Numbered from the stretch's first letter, positions 18,779-27,300 are shown. The stretch is 42,545 nucleotides of DNA from Candidatus Sungbacteria bacterium RIFCSPLOWO2_02_FULL_51_17 (GCA_001820785.1 MHQW01000041.1:19641-62185), one strand, 5' to 3'. The notes: a model not told the origin generated them from the letters alone. Numbers and translations are program-made.

Positions 18779-19816
18779 CTATTGAGTAGCGCGCCCCCTC
18801 CTTATCATAGAGTCAACAGCCTGATTCGCATTGATGGATTGAATTTCAATGCTAGGGTGTTCATTCTTAAATACCCGAAACACTTCGTCCACAAATGCCC
18901 GACCAACAGATTCCACCCCTTTAAAATCTAAAACAACTTGTTTAAATTTCTCAAGACCCATGAGTAGACGTTTTGCCTGAGAGCGAGAAACGTGAGGATC
19001 GTTTGGGTCGGCGCTAAGCGCGACCGCAACTATTGTCTTGTCAAATCCAATTTCTTGGTCTGTATATTGGTCGAATATTTCCTTTGGTGTTTTTTTTGAA
19101 TTCAGGGATAAAACCATGTTGATATAAGTTCCATGACCAAAATCTTCCCCTTTTTCTGAAGAAAGAAACCAATCTCTGTCTTTGAATGTATAGAACATAT
19201 CATCCGAAAGAATTGAAAAGCTGTCGAATATGCGGGAACTAAAAAATATTCCTTCGCCAGTATGTTTTCTCGGGTCAGTTGTAAACTTACCCTTTGAAAG
19301 ATGGAGAATTGCCTCCCTCATGGATTCCAAATGTAATGCGTTCTGGATTTTTCTGAATATCCCCACACCGTTATCCATTATCGTTATTTTGAGCTCGCCA
19401 TCGCTAATTTCAATATTGGTATAAATTGTAGTTCCTTGTGAGTGATCAATCGCATTGTTGAAAATTTCAGTAAATCCATAATTGCTGATTTTCTGAATAT
19501 TTTCTGGATATTTTAACAGCATCGGCTTTACATATTTAGACCACACCCGATCTTCCTCCAGGCCGTGCGCTATCTGTAACCTAAATTCAATGTGTTTCCC
19601 GCCTACAAGAAAATAGCGAGTTCGCCTTGTAGTGCCGATTTTGATTATTTTTCCACCCCCCACTTCTCTAGCCACATACGCGTGTGCCCTTTGTCTTGAA
19701 AATCCAAATTTCTCAGCAACAAAAGATGCCAAATCTGATGGATGGTGTTCTACTTGGCTAAGAATGAAATCTCTTATTTTATTGCTATTTTCTGTCATTA
19801 ATCCATTGTAAACCAA
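18779..19816 (-). CDS. HTH + HATPase_c + C-terminal STAS-like (DUF4325-type) protein
   Basis: SRQRAHAYVAREV (wHTH-like), GFTEIFNNAIDHSQGTTI and ITIMDNGVGIF (HATPase N/G1 boxes), LDFKGVESVGRAFVDEVFRVF (STAS-like); TTG start with AAAGGAG 6 nt upstream. Confidence 0.75.
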   Translation of the reverse strand: MVYNGLMTENSNKIRDFILSQVEHHPSDLASFVAEKFGFSRQRAHAYVAREVGGGKIIKIGTTRRTRYFLVGGKHIEFRLQIAHGLEEDRVWSKYVKPMLLKYPENIQKISNYGFTEIFNNAIDHSQGTTIYTNIEISDGELKITIMDNGVGIFRKIQNALHLESMREAILHLSKGKFTTDPRKHTGEGIFFSSRIFDSFSILSDDMFYTFKDRDWFLSSEKGEDFGHGTYINMVLSLNSKKTPKEIFDQYTDQEIGFDKTIVAVALSADPNDPHVSRSQAKRLLMGLEKFKQVVLDFKGVESVGRAFVDEVFRVFKNEHPSIEIQSINANQAVDSMIRRGRATQ

Positions 19817-19918
19817 CCCATGCTCCTTTGTAAACCCCTAAAGCTTTCTTTGTAAACTCATCAAATCAAAGAGAAAAATAGATATATTATGCCCAAGCAA
19901 GACAAGTTTCTTCCTATA

Positions 19919-20062
19919 GAATATTCACCAACGAAAACTCCAATACCACAAAAACCCTGTAAATCTGACCAACAAGAGTTTTCCATACGTCCCCCTAGGC
20001 CGACCGGCTGTGAGCCGATCAGCCGGGCTAGGCGGTCAACTCCACATGATTTCAGTTTTTCA
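19919..20062 (+). repeat. Intergenic structured repeat, copy B
   Basis: accaacgaaaactccaataccacaaaaaccctgtaaatctgaccaacaagagttttccatacgtccccctaggccgaccggct...agccgggctaggcggtcaactcca. Confidence 0.8.
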
Positions 20063-20207
20063 GACGATGGTTTTATCCCATTTTCCGTTGCAAAAAGTGC
20101 TCGAAAGAGTGCTTTTTGCATAGGTGATGACAATGGGCAAACTCAAAAATATAAGCAAATTTGACGATTCCACCTTAGATACGAGTTTTTGCCGGATTTG
20201 GGAAACC

Positions 20208-20236
20208 TTGCATAATATATTTTTATATGTTATAAT
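20208..20236 (+). promoter_or_regulatory. Promoter TTGCAT-17-TATAAT
   Basis: Upstream of the GTG-started cassette gene. Confidence 0.75.
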
Positions 20237-20280
20237 TTATGTTAAGTTATCCATCAATCAAACGCCAAAAGGAGGATGCT

Positions 20281-20772
20281 GTGGACAGAACCATCACGCC
20301 GGAGTCACTCATCGAGACAAGAGGTCTTTCACGAGCTGCGATTCTCGCGACACTCTACAATGCAGCTAGCAAGGTCGGCCATGGGACTAAGAACCCAGGA
20401 CCCGACACGATGACCGAGGAGGATGCGAAGGCGTGCATGGCCTCATCACCATGCTATGCCTTCGACTACCTCAACGGGAAGCGGCTGAAGATCGACCTCA
20501 CGGATTCAGCAGTCGGGATCGTGGCTGGTCAGTACGACTATGGCCAAGGTCACGGTACGGCGAAACGAGCAATCGAAATCCTACGCTCGACCGGCGATCC
20601 GAGCCATCCCGACATCGCGGCATTGCAGGTGGTGTCGAAGGCGGCCGCGGAAGTCGCGTCTGCGCCCCTTCGGAAGTCAGGGACCATAACCTATAGCCCT
20701 CTCGAGAAGGCGCTCGGGGTTCCGAGTCCTGTGGACTGCCCAGATGCACCCTGCATCACAATCAATCTCTAG
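20281..20772 (+). CDS. Small protein of unknown function, paralogue of 26581-27111
   Basis: GTG start (VDRTITPESLIETRGLSRAAILATLYNAAS...) matches the paralogue N-terminus; SD aaaggagg; the track start at 20239 is upstream of this. Confidence 0.8.
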   Translation: MDRTITPESLIETRGLSRAAILATLYNAASKVGHGTKNPGPDTMTEEDAKACMASSPCYAFDYLNGKRLKIDLTDSAVGIVAGQYDYGQGHGTAKRAIEILRSTGDPSHPDIAALQVVSKAAAEVASAPLRKSGTITYSPLEKALGVPSPVDCPDAPCITINL

Positions 20773-20796
20773 CAACAAGGCTGAGCAACCTCTGCT

Positions 20797-20830
20797 CCCC
20801 CGCCAAAACACCGGCGGGGTTCTTCTTTTT
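20797..20830 (+). terminator. CCCCGCC-N-GGCGGGG intrinsic terminator
   Basis: ccccgccaaaacaccggcggggttcttcttttt. Confidence 0.9.
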
Positions 20831-20852
20831 GAGAATTCAGACAAACGAAAAA

Positions 20853-20926
20853 TCCAAACTCATATTTTGCAAGTAAATACTGTATATTTCACTCACCAGA
20901 GTTTTCCACCTGTCTCTATCGTCTCC
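20853..20926 (+). repeat. Intergenic repeat, degenerate copy C
   Basis: ccaaactca...actgtatatttcactcaccagagttttcca aligns with copies A and B. Confidence 0.6.
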
Positions 20927-20929
20927 ATT

Positions 20930-20981
20930 AAAACGACAAAAAGCAGCTTGCCCTTGTGGTAATCTGTTTTTTGTTTGATGT
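20930..20981. repeat. Terminator-like direct repeat 1 flanking the TA pair
   Basis: acaaaaagcagcttgcccttgtggtaatctgttttttgtttgatg. Confidence 0.65.
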
Positions 20982-20989
20982 GGCTCCTC

Positions 20990-21262
20990 CTATCGCCGCC
21001 TCTCCGCATTTTCATATACCACCGAACGATGCTGGATGACAAAAATTTTTACCGTATTCCCTTCGATCCGGAAAATAACACGATAATCGCCAACGCGAAG
21101 TTTTCTGTATCCTTTGAGAGAGCGCCGCAGGGGTTTCCCGTACGCCTCTGGCCGAGTAGTAAGTTTCTCTTCGATCGCGTGTCTAATTCTTTTTTTCCAA
21201 GCCGAAGACAACTTTGGAATATCTTCCTCAACTACACGGTAATGGTAGATGATCTCAAACAT
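20990..21262 (-). CDS. RelE/ParE-family toxin
   Basis: MFEIIYHYRVVEEDIPKLSSAWKKRIRHAIEEKL...GKPLRRSLKGYRKLRVGDYRVIFRIEGNTVKIFVIQHRSVVYE. Confidence 0.92.
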   Translation of the reverse strand: MFEIIYHYRVVEEDIPKLSSAWKKRIRHAIEEKLTTRPEAYGKPLRRSLKGYRKLRVGDYRVIFRIEGNTVKIFVIQHRSVVYENAERRR

Positions 21263-21481
21263 TTACCAAGCTTTTTTATGCGAAGTAAATCGAGCGCCCT
21301 TTCTATCACGTTTTTCGGCGATTTCATTCCAAACCATGTCTTCTTCAATTTCAAGAGCCGCGGTCATAAGATGTGCCGCCTTCGTAGCCGTAGGCATACG
21401 ATCGCGCCTGGCTAGCTTAACAAGAGAGCGCTTCAGTTCGTCAGAAACACTTATGTTTATTCTTTGTTTTGTAGTGGGCAT
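21263..21481 (-). CDS. Ribbon-helix-helix-type antitoxin
   Basis: TTKQRINISVSDELKRSLVKLARRDRMPTATKAAHLMTAALEIEED; stop abuts the toxin ATG (TAAATG). Confidence 0.85.
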   Translation of the reverse strand: MPTTKQRINISVSDELKRSLVKLARRDRMPTATKAAHLMTAALEIEEDMVWNEIAEKRDRKGARFTSHKKAW

Positions 21482-21508
21482 ACTGGTGTCATTTATTAGT
21501 GCACCCTA

Positions 21509-21538
21509 AGTGTATCAAAAATGTGCCACCCTTGTCAA
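21509..21538 (-). promoter_or_regulatory. Promoter of the TA operon
   Basis: Minus strand TTGACA-18-TACACT. Confidence 0.65.
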
Positions 21539-21631
21539 TAGACCATGAGAATCTCTAGTATAATTCTTTTTGCTAGCAATGAACCAGAAAATCAAAGCGT
21601 TCATGATCGCTCGCATTTAAAAGGATAACTG

Positions 21632-21681
21632 CAACAAAAACAGATTGCCCACACAAGTAATCTGTTTTTACTTGATGCAGT
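21632..21681. repeat. Terminator-like direct repeat 2 flanking the TA pair
   Basis: acaaaaacagattgcccacacaagtaatctgtttttacttgatg. Confidence 0.65.
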
Positions 21682-21798
21682 CAAGTGAAAATTGAGAGGG
21701 CATACTAACCGGCAACAGCGCCGACCCGCCTTCATCTGCTATGAGTTCCGATGTCTTTCCAAAAAAACTTTTTCTTCCTGTACCAATTCCATGTATTT

Positions 21799-22008
21799 CT
21801 AAACGTCATCTTTGGTATATCCACTATAATATCCCCACATAGAGCCCTCGTCATCGGGTGAAGTTTCAAGCATTTTTTGAAGATCTGCCAACAGACCGCG
21901 GATCTCTCCGCCAACCGTATGAACATGGTCTCTTGCTCTATCGCGCATCTCACCAATCGTGGGGCGTTTTGTATTTTCACCTTCCGCTTGGGAATTTTCG
22001 TAAGCCAT
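21799..22008 (-). CDS. Hypothetical 69-aa protein
   Basis: Open frame MAYENSQAEGENTKRPTIGEMRDRARDHVHTVGGEIRGLL. Confidence 0.4.
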   Translation of the reverse strand: MAYENSQAEGENTKRPTIGEMRDRARDHVHTVGGEIRGLLADLQKMLETSPDDEGSMWGYYSGYTKDDV

Positions 22009-22375
22009 ATAGTATAATTAAAACTATCAACCGAAAAGCTGTCCGCCAATGAGCGTATACCATGTAATTAAATTTTTTGTCAACCTTGCGAGTCAGCACA
22101 GACCATCTGATACTGTTTTTTTCGGACACAAGGTGCCTAGAACAAGGCAACTGGGCATCACAAGTTCAAAGGGCAAGAGCAGAGCGTCACGCTCCCCCGC
22201 GTAGCCGGGTGTCGGTAGCGAAGGCGGCTCCCACCGTCTACATGAAAGTTATCCACAATTAAGCCGATGGGGGTGCCTGCTTTTTTGCGGATAGACGACG
22301 GGACGGGGAACTTGACATTCGCATAAACAACTGATACGATTGATCTCAATAACACCCTTGTTCTTTGAGGTCAGC

Positions 22376-22729
22376 ATGCGCGACGACGGTGAGTTCAGGG
22401 TATATCGACTTTACTCGTTTTGGTCATTCCTAGGCGGGCTGGCAATTCTTTTGATCTATGCTTTTTCCTCGTCGCTGCCACAGTTCTTTGGTGAATTCGG
22501 GAAATTCCTTGTATTTTTGATTAAGCCATTTCCTTTTTGGCTCGCACTAATGCTTTTTGGGATCGGCTATATCAAAACCGGCTATACCTATTGGCGTTAT
22601 GCAACTTGGCGAGCATCCGGACCACGAGGATTTGTGCTTAACCCATCAGATGCCGTACCCGGTTATCTTGTATGGGCTTTCCTTTGGCAAATTATCGCCC
22701 CGATCAACAGACGCGTAACTGATTACTAA
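22376..22729 (+). CDS. Small membrane protein
   Basis: MRDDGEFRVYRLYSFWSFLGGLAILLIYAFSS...; three hydrophobic stretches; terminator downstream. Confidence 0.6.
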   Translation: MRDDGEFRVYRLYSFWSFLGGLAILLIYAFSSSLPQFFGEFGKFLVFLIKPFPFWLALMLFGIGYIKTGYTYWRYATWRASGPRGFVLNPSDAVPGYLVWAFLWQIIAPINRRVTDY

Positions 22730-22741
22730 CATTCGGACAAA

Positions 22742-22769
22742 CCCGCCAAAACATCGGCGGGTTCTTTTT
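22742..22769 (+). terminator. CCCGCC-N-GGCGGG intrinsic terminator
   Basis: cccgccaaaacatcggcgggttcttttt. Confidence 0.9.
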
Positions 22770-22770
22770 A

Positions 22771-22818
22771 TCAAAAATTTATTAACCGAAACTCCGGTAC
22801 AAAAAATCCTGTAAGCCC
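22771..22818 (+). repeat. Intergenic repeat, degenerate copy D
   Basis: aaatttattaaccgaaactccggtacaaaaaatcctgtaa aligns with copies A and B. Confidence 0.55.
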
Positions 22819-23070
22819 CACTCTTTCCGCTTTTCACCAACATATATTTCAAATCAAAATATAATGGTCTATCTGGCAACAAGCGCTACAGCAACTCAGA
22901 AAGGGCGGGGTAAATCGGGCTTATGAGAGTTTGCCATGTATCCCGAATAACTCCAATGTTTCACCTCGGCACGAATCAAAAAATCGTATTATTGTATCTT
23001 GGCTTTTTTGGTTCCAACTGATTCATATCTCTGTCCTGGAGGGGAAATCTGAACAATGGTAGAACCTCAT

Positions 23071-24648
23071 CTATGAGGCTACTTTAATAATACCTGCCTT
23101 ATCCCTCTTTCGTTTTAGCGGCGTGGTGACCAGAATATCTTTTTTCATCAAGCTGATTGCGTCATGGAACATTGTGATATACTCGGTCGCTGAATGCTCC
23201 CATGAGAAATCCTTCTTCATGGCCGCGCTTTGAAGTTTGCGCCAAGTTTTCCGATGCCGCCAATTCACGAAGGCACGCGTTAGCGCCATAAGAAAAACGC
23301 TTGGATTGAATTCATCAAAAAGGAACCCGGAACCCTTACCTGTTATTGGAGAATAATCCTCAATCGTATCGGCCAGTCCTCCGACTCTTCGCGCCACAGG
23401 AATCGCCCCATAGCGCATCGCTTCCATTTGTATTAGGCCCGAAGGCTCATATATCGATGGAACAAGTATCACATCCGACCCAGCAAAAACGAGATGAGGT
23501 TCATCATAGAACTGAAGATGGGCGCGCACTTGATCGGGATATTTTTTCTCTAGTTCCTGAAAGTATGTCATAAGTTCGGTGTCGCCCGTTCCTACCACGA
23601 TCAGTTGCGCTTTTGAGACGCGGAGGAACGGTTCTATCACCGGATTGAGAAGTGAAAAACCTTTTTGGCGGGTTAGGCGCGAAACAATACCAATAAGAAA
23701 TGTGTCCTGATTCTGCGAAAGACCGAAACGCTGCTGAAGCGCTAACTTGTTAGGACCTCTTTTTTCAAGCGCGTCGAAGTCAAACCGCTCCACAAGCGTC
23801 TGGTCTGTCGCCGGATTATTCGTCTCATAATCAATACCATTCAAAATGCCACGAAGACGGTCCCTCCGCTCCTGAAACAGCCTCTCAAGGCCCTCACCGA
23901 ATTCCTCCGTAGTAATCTCCTCAGCATATTTCTTTGAAACCGTATTGATAAAGTCCGCATACATTGCGCCTCTTCGCATAGGATTTATATTCAGCATGCG
24001 TTCGCTAAAAAAACTAGGTAGCGGCCCGTAACCATCATCGCGATCCATCTCGGGCGTGAACTTGTGGTTCTTGGAGGTTCCTTGATATGCAAGGTTATGA
24101 ATGGACAATATTGTAGCAATAGCAGAAAGTTTCTGATCAGTCGCGTATTCAAATTTCATAAAATTTGCCAAAAAACCCGTCATCCAATCCGTTGTGACGA
24201 TAATGTCAGGATTCCAAGAATCGGAGTGCCGAAGGAATTCAAGGGTGCCGCGAGAAAGAAGTGCGAATCTTGTCCTATCATCGGCATACCCATAGGCATT
24301 TGAACGAAGCTCAAAATACTCCTCGTTTTCAAGAAAGTATGTGGTGACCGGACTCCGCGGCTCATTGGAAGGATCAAAACGAAGAACATTGCAGATGAGA
24401 TGTTTTTTTTCATTTTCTCCTTCTGCTCCGGTTGGAACCGAAAGATGCTTATGTTCAAGTTTTAGCCCCCATTTTTCCCTATCAATCGTGCCATAGCGCG
24501 GCAACATGACTCTTGTGTCATGCCCCAGCTTTTTAAGGGCCCGCGAAAGCGAGAACATGACCTCTCCCAATCCCCCCATTTTCGCAAATGGTGCATGCTC
24601 TGATGTGACAAAAAGAATTTTTAGCTTTTTTTTCTTTTGTGAAGTCAT
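23071..24648 (-). CDS. glgA: Glycogen/starch synthase (GT5)
   Basis: KILFVTSEHAPFAKMGGLGEVMFSLSRALKKLGHDTRVMLPRY, SRLTRQKGFSLL, PSIYEPSGLIQMEAMRYGAIPVARRVGGLADTI. Confidence 0.93.
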   Translation of the reverse strand: MTSQKKKKLKILFVTSEHAPFAKMGGLGEVMFSLSRALKKLGHDTRVMLPRYGTIDREKWGLKLEHKHLSVPTGAEGENEKKHLICNVLRFDPSNEPRSPVTTYFLENEEYFELRSNAYGYADDRTRFALLSRGTLEFLRHSDSWNPDIIVTTDWMTGFLANFMKFEYATDQKLSAIATILSIHNLAYQGTSKNHKFTPEMDRDDGYGPLPSFFSERMLNINPMRRGAMYADFINTVSKKYAEEITTEEFGEGLERLFQERRDRLRGILNGIDYETNNPATDQTLVERFDFDALEKRGPNKLALQQRFGLSQNQDTFLIGIVSRLTRQKGFSLLNPVIEPFLRVSKAQLIVVGTGDTELMTYFQELEKKYPDQVRAHLQFYDEPHLVFAGSDVILVPSIYEPSGLIQMEAMRYGAIPVARRVGGLADTIEDYSPITGKGSGFLFDEFNPSVFLMALTRAFVNWRHRKTWRKLQSAAMKKDFSWEHSATEYITMFHDAISLMKKDILVTTPLKRKRDKAGIIKVAS

Positions 24649-24735
24649 ACGTAGTAACTTAATTCGGATAAAAAATCTCTCCGGCCGGAGAGAGCTGGGG
24701 ACGTTGGGAAAACGGGGGTCAATAACCCCGCATTC

Positions 24736-25170
24736 TTAAGCCCCGATAATTGCCGGACTTTGTATCAACCGCTGCGACCAACGCCTTAATTTTATCTGCC
24801 ATAAATAATGTATCTTAACTGGCAATTGCCGGAATGACCTGATCGTATCTGCCAATTCCGACCAATTTACTTTTCCCCCCAAAAAAAGAAGAAGCGACAA
24901 CATAAAGAAAAAAACGGCTGCCTGAAACAACTTTTGATTTTCCGAATTAGAAAGAAGCAGATTATGTATATATCCGCTACCCTCCCCTGAAGAAGACGGG
25001 GGACATGACGTCTGGTGAATAACAGCGCGCATTGAACAATAAAAGGCATAATCAGACCGGATCAAAGAGCCCAACAGGCCATGCAAAATAATTGCCCCGA
25101 GCATCAGTATAAGTATGATAGTTAGTGTGTTGTGTAAAAAAGTTAGTTTTTGCATATTTCTCAAAGACAA
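24736..25170 (-). CDS. Hypothetical membrane protein
   Basis: Two hydrophobic segments. Confidence 0.5.
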   Translation of the reverse strand: MSLRNMQKLTFLHNTLTIILILMLGAIILHGLLGSLIRSDYAFYCSMRAVIHQTSCPPSSSGEGSGYIHNLLLSNSENQKLFQAAVFFFMLSLLLFLGGKVNWSELADTIRSFRQLPVKIHYLWQIKLRRWSQRLIQSPAIIGA

Positions 25171-25332
25171 TACCTCTTACAAGTATATGCGAATTAGAAC
25201 TGCTAGACCACCCTGCGCCTATGTCAAAAAATGTTGACTAAAACAAAATGCATGTCCTAATGCGCCGATGGTTAAACAAACATGCCCCTAAAACAGTTCT
25301 GCATATTGCCATACATACACACGGCACGAAAC

Positions 25333-25698
25333 TTACTCAAACTCTTTCAGCGCCGCGCCGGTACTTTTATGTATGCGGTACCAGTTAAAAGTCGCTGTAT
25401 GGCTGTCCTCCCCTTGTTGGACGATCTCATACACTTGCACTGCCCACTCATCTCCGCGATCCTCAACATTGAACGCCCCGTGCGCTCCCGCTTCTTTGAG
25501 CATGGCAATATACTCCTCAACCTCGGGCATCGTACGAACTTTTTCAAGAGCGTCGTCCCGGCTGATCGTGCGGGAAGAAGACGCGCCTGGCGCATCGGGC
25601 GCTGATCCCGTTGGCCGGAATACTCCACCCATCCACACGATAGATAGTGCAATAATCACAACACCTACGAATATGATACGTATAGTTGTATGGCTCAT
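25333..25698 (-). CDS. Hypothetical protein with N-terminal TM/signal anchor
   Basis: MSHTTIRIIFVGVVIIALSIVWMGGVFRP...; overlaps the upstream gene by 4 nt. Confidence 0.6.
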   Translation of the reverse strand: MSHTTIRIIFVGVVIIALSIVWMGGVFRPTGSAPDAPGASSSRTISRDDALEKVRTMPEVEEYIAMLKEAGAHGAFNVEDRGDEWAVQVYEIVQQGEDSHTATFNWYRIHKSTGAALKEFE

Positions 25699-26165
25699 AG
25701 TATTTTATCTTTTAGTTGCAGCTGGTGCCATAGCACGAGCGCGATAACGCTATTGATAAGTAAAAGTAACGACGCAACGATGGGAGCGATAAAGCGGAAA
25801 GACAGCGTAACAGTTCCCGGAACAAGCTGGGTCATCGCAACTATCATCAATACTGCACCAAGACATTGCATGAGCGCGCCCGTCTTAAGAAGCGAGGTGC
25901 GCGGCACACAATACAACACCGACGCACTACATAACAGTCCGAATATGATCCACGCCCAATAATTCCCCCCACGCAGGAGCCCCAAACCTGTCGCGCCGCT
26001 CTCCGGGATCCACGGAAAGAAAAACAAGAAAAGCACAAGAACATTAACACCGAACGCCCCAATTTTTAGCGCACGAACATATGCCGTCTTATACTTGGCA
26101 TAAAACGTCCCCAGGATGATAAAAGACAGCACAGACCACGGGATCCAAAAAAGTAGAGTTTTCAT
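25695..26165 (-). CDS. Small polytopic membrane protein
   Basis: MKTLLFWIPWSVLSFIILGTFYAKYKT...; operon with 25333-25698. Confidence 0.65.
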   Translation of the reverse strand: MKTLLFWIPWSVLSFIILGTFYAKYKTAYVRALKIGAFGVNVLVLFLFFFPWIPESGATGLGLLRGGNYWAWIIFGLLCSASVLYCVPRTSLLKTGALMQCLGAVLMIVAMTQLVPGTVTLSFRFIAPIVASLLLLINSVIALVLWHQLQLKDKIL

Positions 26166-26176
26166 ATGATAGAAAG

Positions 26177-26431
26177 TTATAGGGGCACGGGCGTCTCCTT
26201 CGGAGTAAACCATCCCTTTTTATATGCGACGGCGCAACCGGCTATCAGCATGATCACTGTAAGCGCGCGCGAGAATTCACAGATATGCCCTGCGACATCA
26301 ACCGTTACATTCGGAAACTACCCATCCTTCAGGTTGTCGCAGTATTGTGCCATGAACTCAGCTCCGGCAAAATTCCCGGCGACTACTGCAATAACAAAAA
26401 CTCCAACGCCGATGAGAATACTGTTCTTCAT
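26177..26431 (-). pseudogene. Two-TM small protein interrupted by an in-frame TAG (26318-26320)
   Basis: MKNSILIGVGVFVIAVVAGNFAGAEFMAQYCDNLKDG*FPNVTVDVAGHICEFSRALTVIMLIAGCAVAYKKGWFTPKETPVPL*, both halves in one frame. Confidence 0.5.
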
Positions 26432-26495
26432 ATATCCATTATATACGCTTTCCGGTTGTTATTCATGCAGTACTTGTCCCAAAAATTGCTTGCTA

Positions 26496-26524
26496 TTAAC
26501 AAATAGTACTAAATGGTGTATAAT
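26496..26524 (+). promoter_or_regulatory. Promoter TTAACA-17-TATAAT
   Basis: Upstream of the second cassette gene. Confidence 0.75.
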
Positions 26525-26580
26525 GAAAAAATAGAGGCCCAAGTACCCGCCAGAACCAAAACCCACACGAAGGAGAGAAC

Positions 26581-27111
26581 ATGGACAGGACCATCACCCC
26601 GGAATCACTCATTTTCACCCGAGGTCTCTCCACTGCCGCCATCCTTGCCGCGCTCTACAATGCGGCAAGCGGGATGGGCCACGGAGAGAAGGGCCCCGGC
26701 CCAGACATGATCACATTGATGGAGGCCAAGAAGATCATTGCCTCCTTAATGGGCGCGTACATCTACTTTGACTACCTCGGTGGCAAACGGTTGAAGCTTG
26801 ACCTGACCGATGCCAAGCGTGATGGCATCGTGGCAGGTCAGTACGATTACGGTCAGGGTCGTGGCACCGCTATGCGCGCGATCGCCATCCTGCGCGCGAC
26901 CGGAGATCTGTGCCACCCCGACATCGTGGCACTCCAGGAGGTATCGCGGGCGGCAGCAAACACCGCCTCCGCACCTCTCCAGAAGTCGGGCACCGTCACC
27001 GAGGGCACGCTCGCCGATGCCCTCGGCATGAGGGATCGGAGCACCGAGAAAGAGCCAGACATATGGTACCAGCTCTTCCGCGAGGCGCCCTGCGATACGA
27101 TCAAGCTGTAG
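26581..27111 (+). CDS. Small protein of unknown function, paralogue of 20281-20772
   Basis: MDRTITPESLIFTRGLSTAAILAALYNAASGMGHG...FDYLGGKRLKLDLTD...GIVAGQYDYGQGRGTAMRAI; SD gaaggag. Confidence 0.85.
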   Translation: MDRTITPESLIFTRGLSTAAILAALYNAASGMGHGEKGPGPDMITLMEAKKIIASLMGAYIYFDYLGGKRLKLDLTDAKRDGIVAGQYDYGQGRGTAMRAIAILRATGDLCHPDIVALQEVSRAAANTASAPLQKSGTVTEGTLADALGMRDRSTEKEPDIWYQLFREAPCDTIKL

Positions 27112-27135
27112 CACGAGGCCGAACATCTTCGCCTC

Positions 27136-27168
27136 CCCCGCCGGAACATCGGCGGGGTTCTTTTTTTA
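27136..27168 (+). terminator. CCCCGCC-N-GGCGGGG intrinsic terminator
   Basis: ccccgccggaacatcggcggggttcttttttt. Confidence 0.9.
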
Positions 27169-27300
27169 TACCCCCCACACACACACCAACGCACGCTGTA
27201 ACACAAGAAAGTTTTGCAAAATATGAAAAAGGCGCCGATTGCACTACGGTCTGTTTTGCGCTACATTCCACACACGCACCTTACCAATAGGAGTGTCCAC

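Noticed and set aside
19889-20164. 91-aa plus-strand ORF
   Set aside because: Reads through repeat copy B and its hairpins; better explained as non-coding repeat.
22100-22245. Possible tRNA-like gene or pseudogene
   Set aside because: Some tRNA-like GC segments, but no T-arm or complete cloverleaf found on either strand by eye.
18563-22818. Intergenic repeats as a CRISPR array
   Set aside because: Copies are few, long, irregularly spaced and separated by genes; no short regular repeat-spacer pattern or cas genes.
24678-24693. Perfect palindrome CTCTCCGGCCGGAGAG
   Set aside because: Short (16 bp), no U-tract or second copy noticed; insufficient for a claim.
26166-26534. 122-aa plus-strand ORF
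   Set aside because: Antisense to the amber-interrupted membrane protein and its operon; low-complexity composition.
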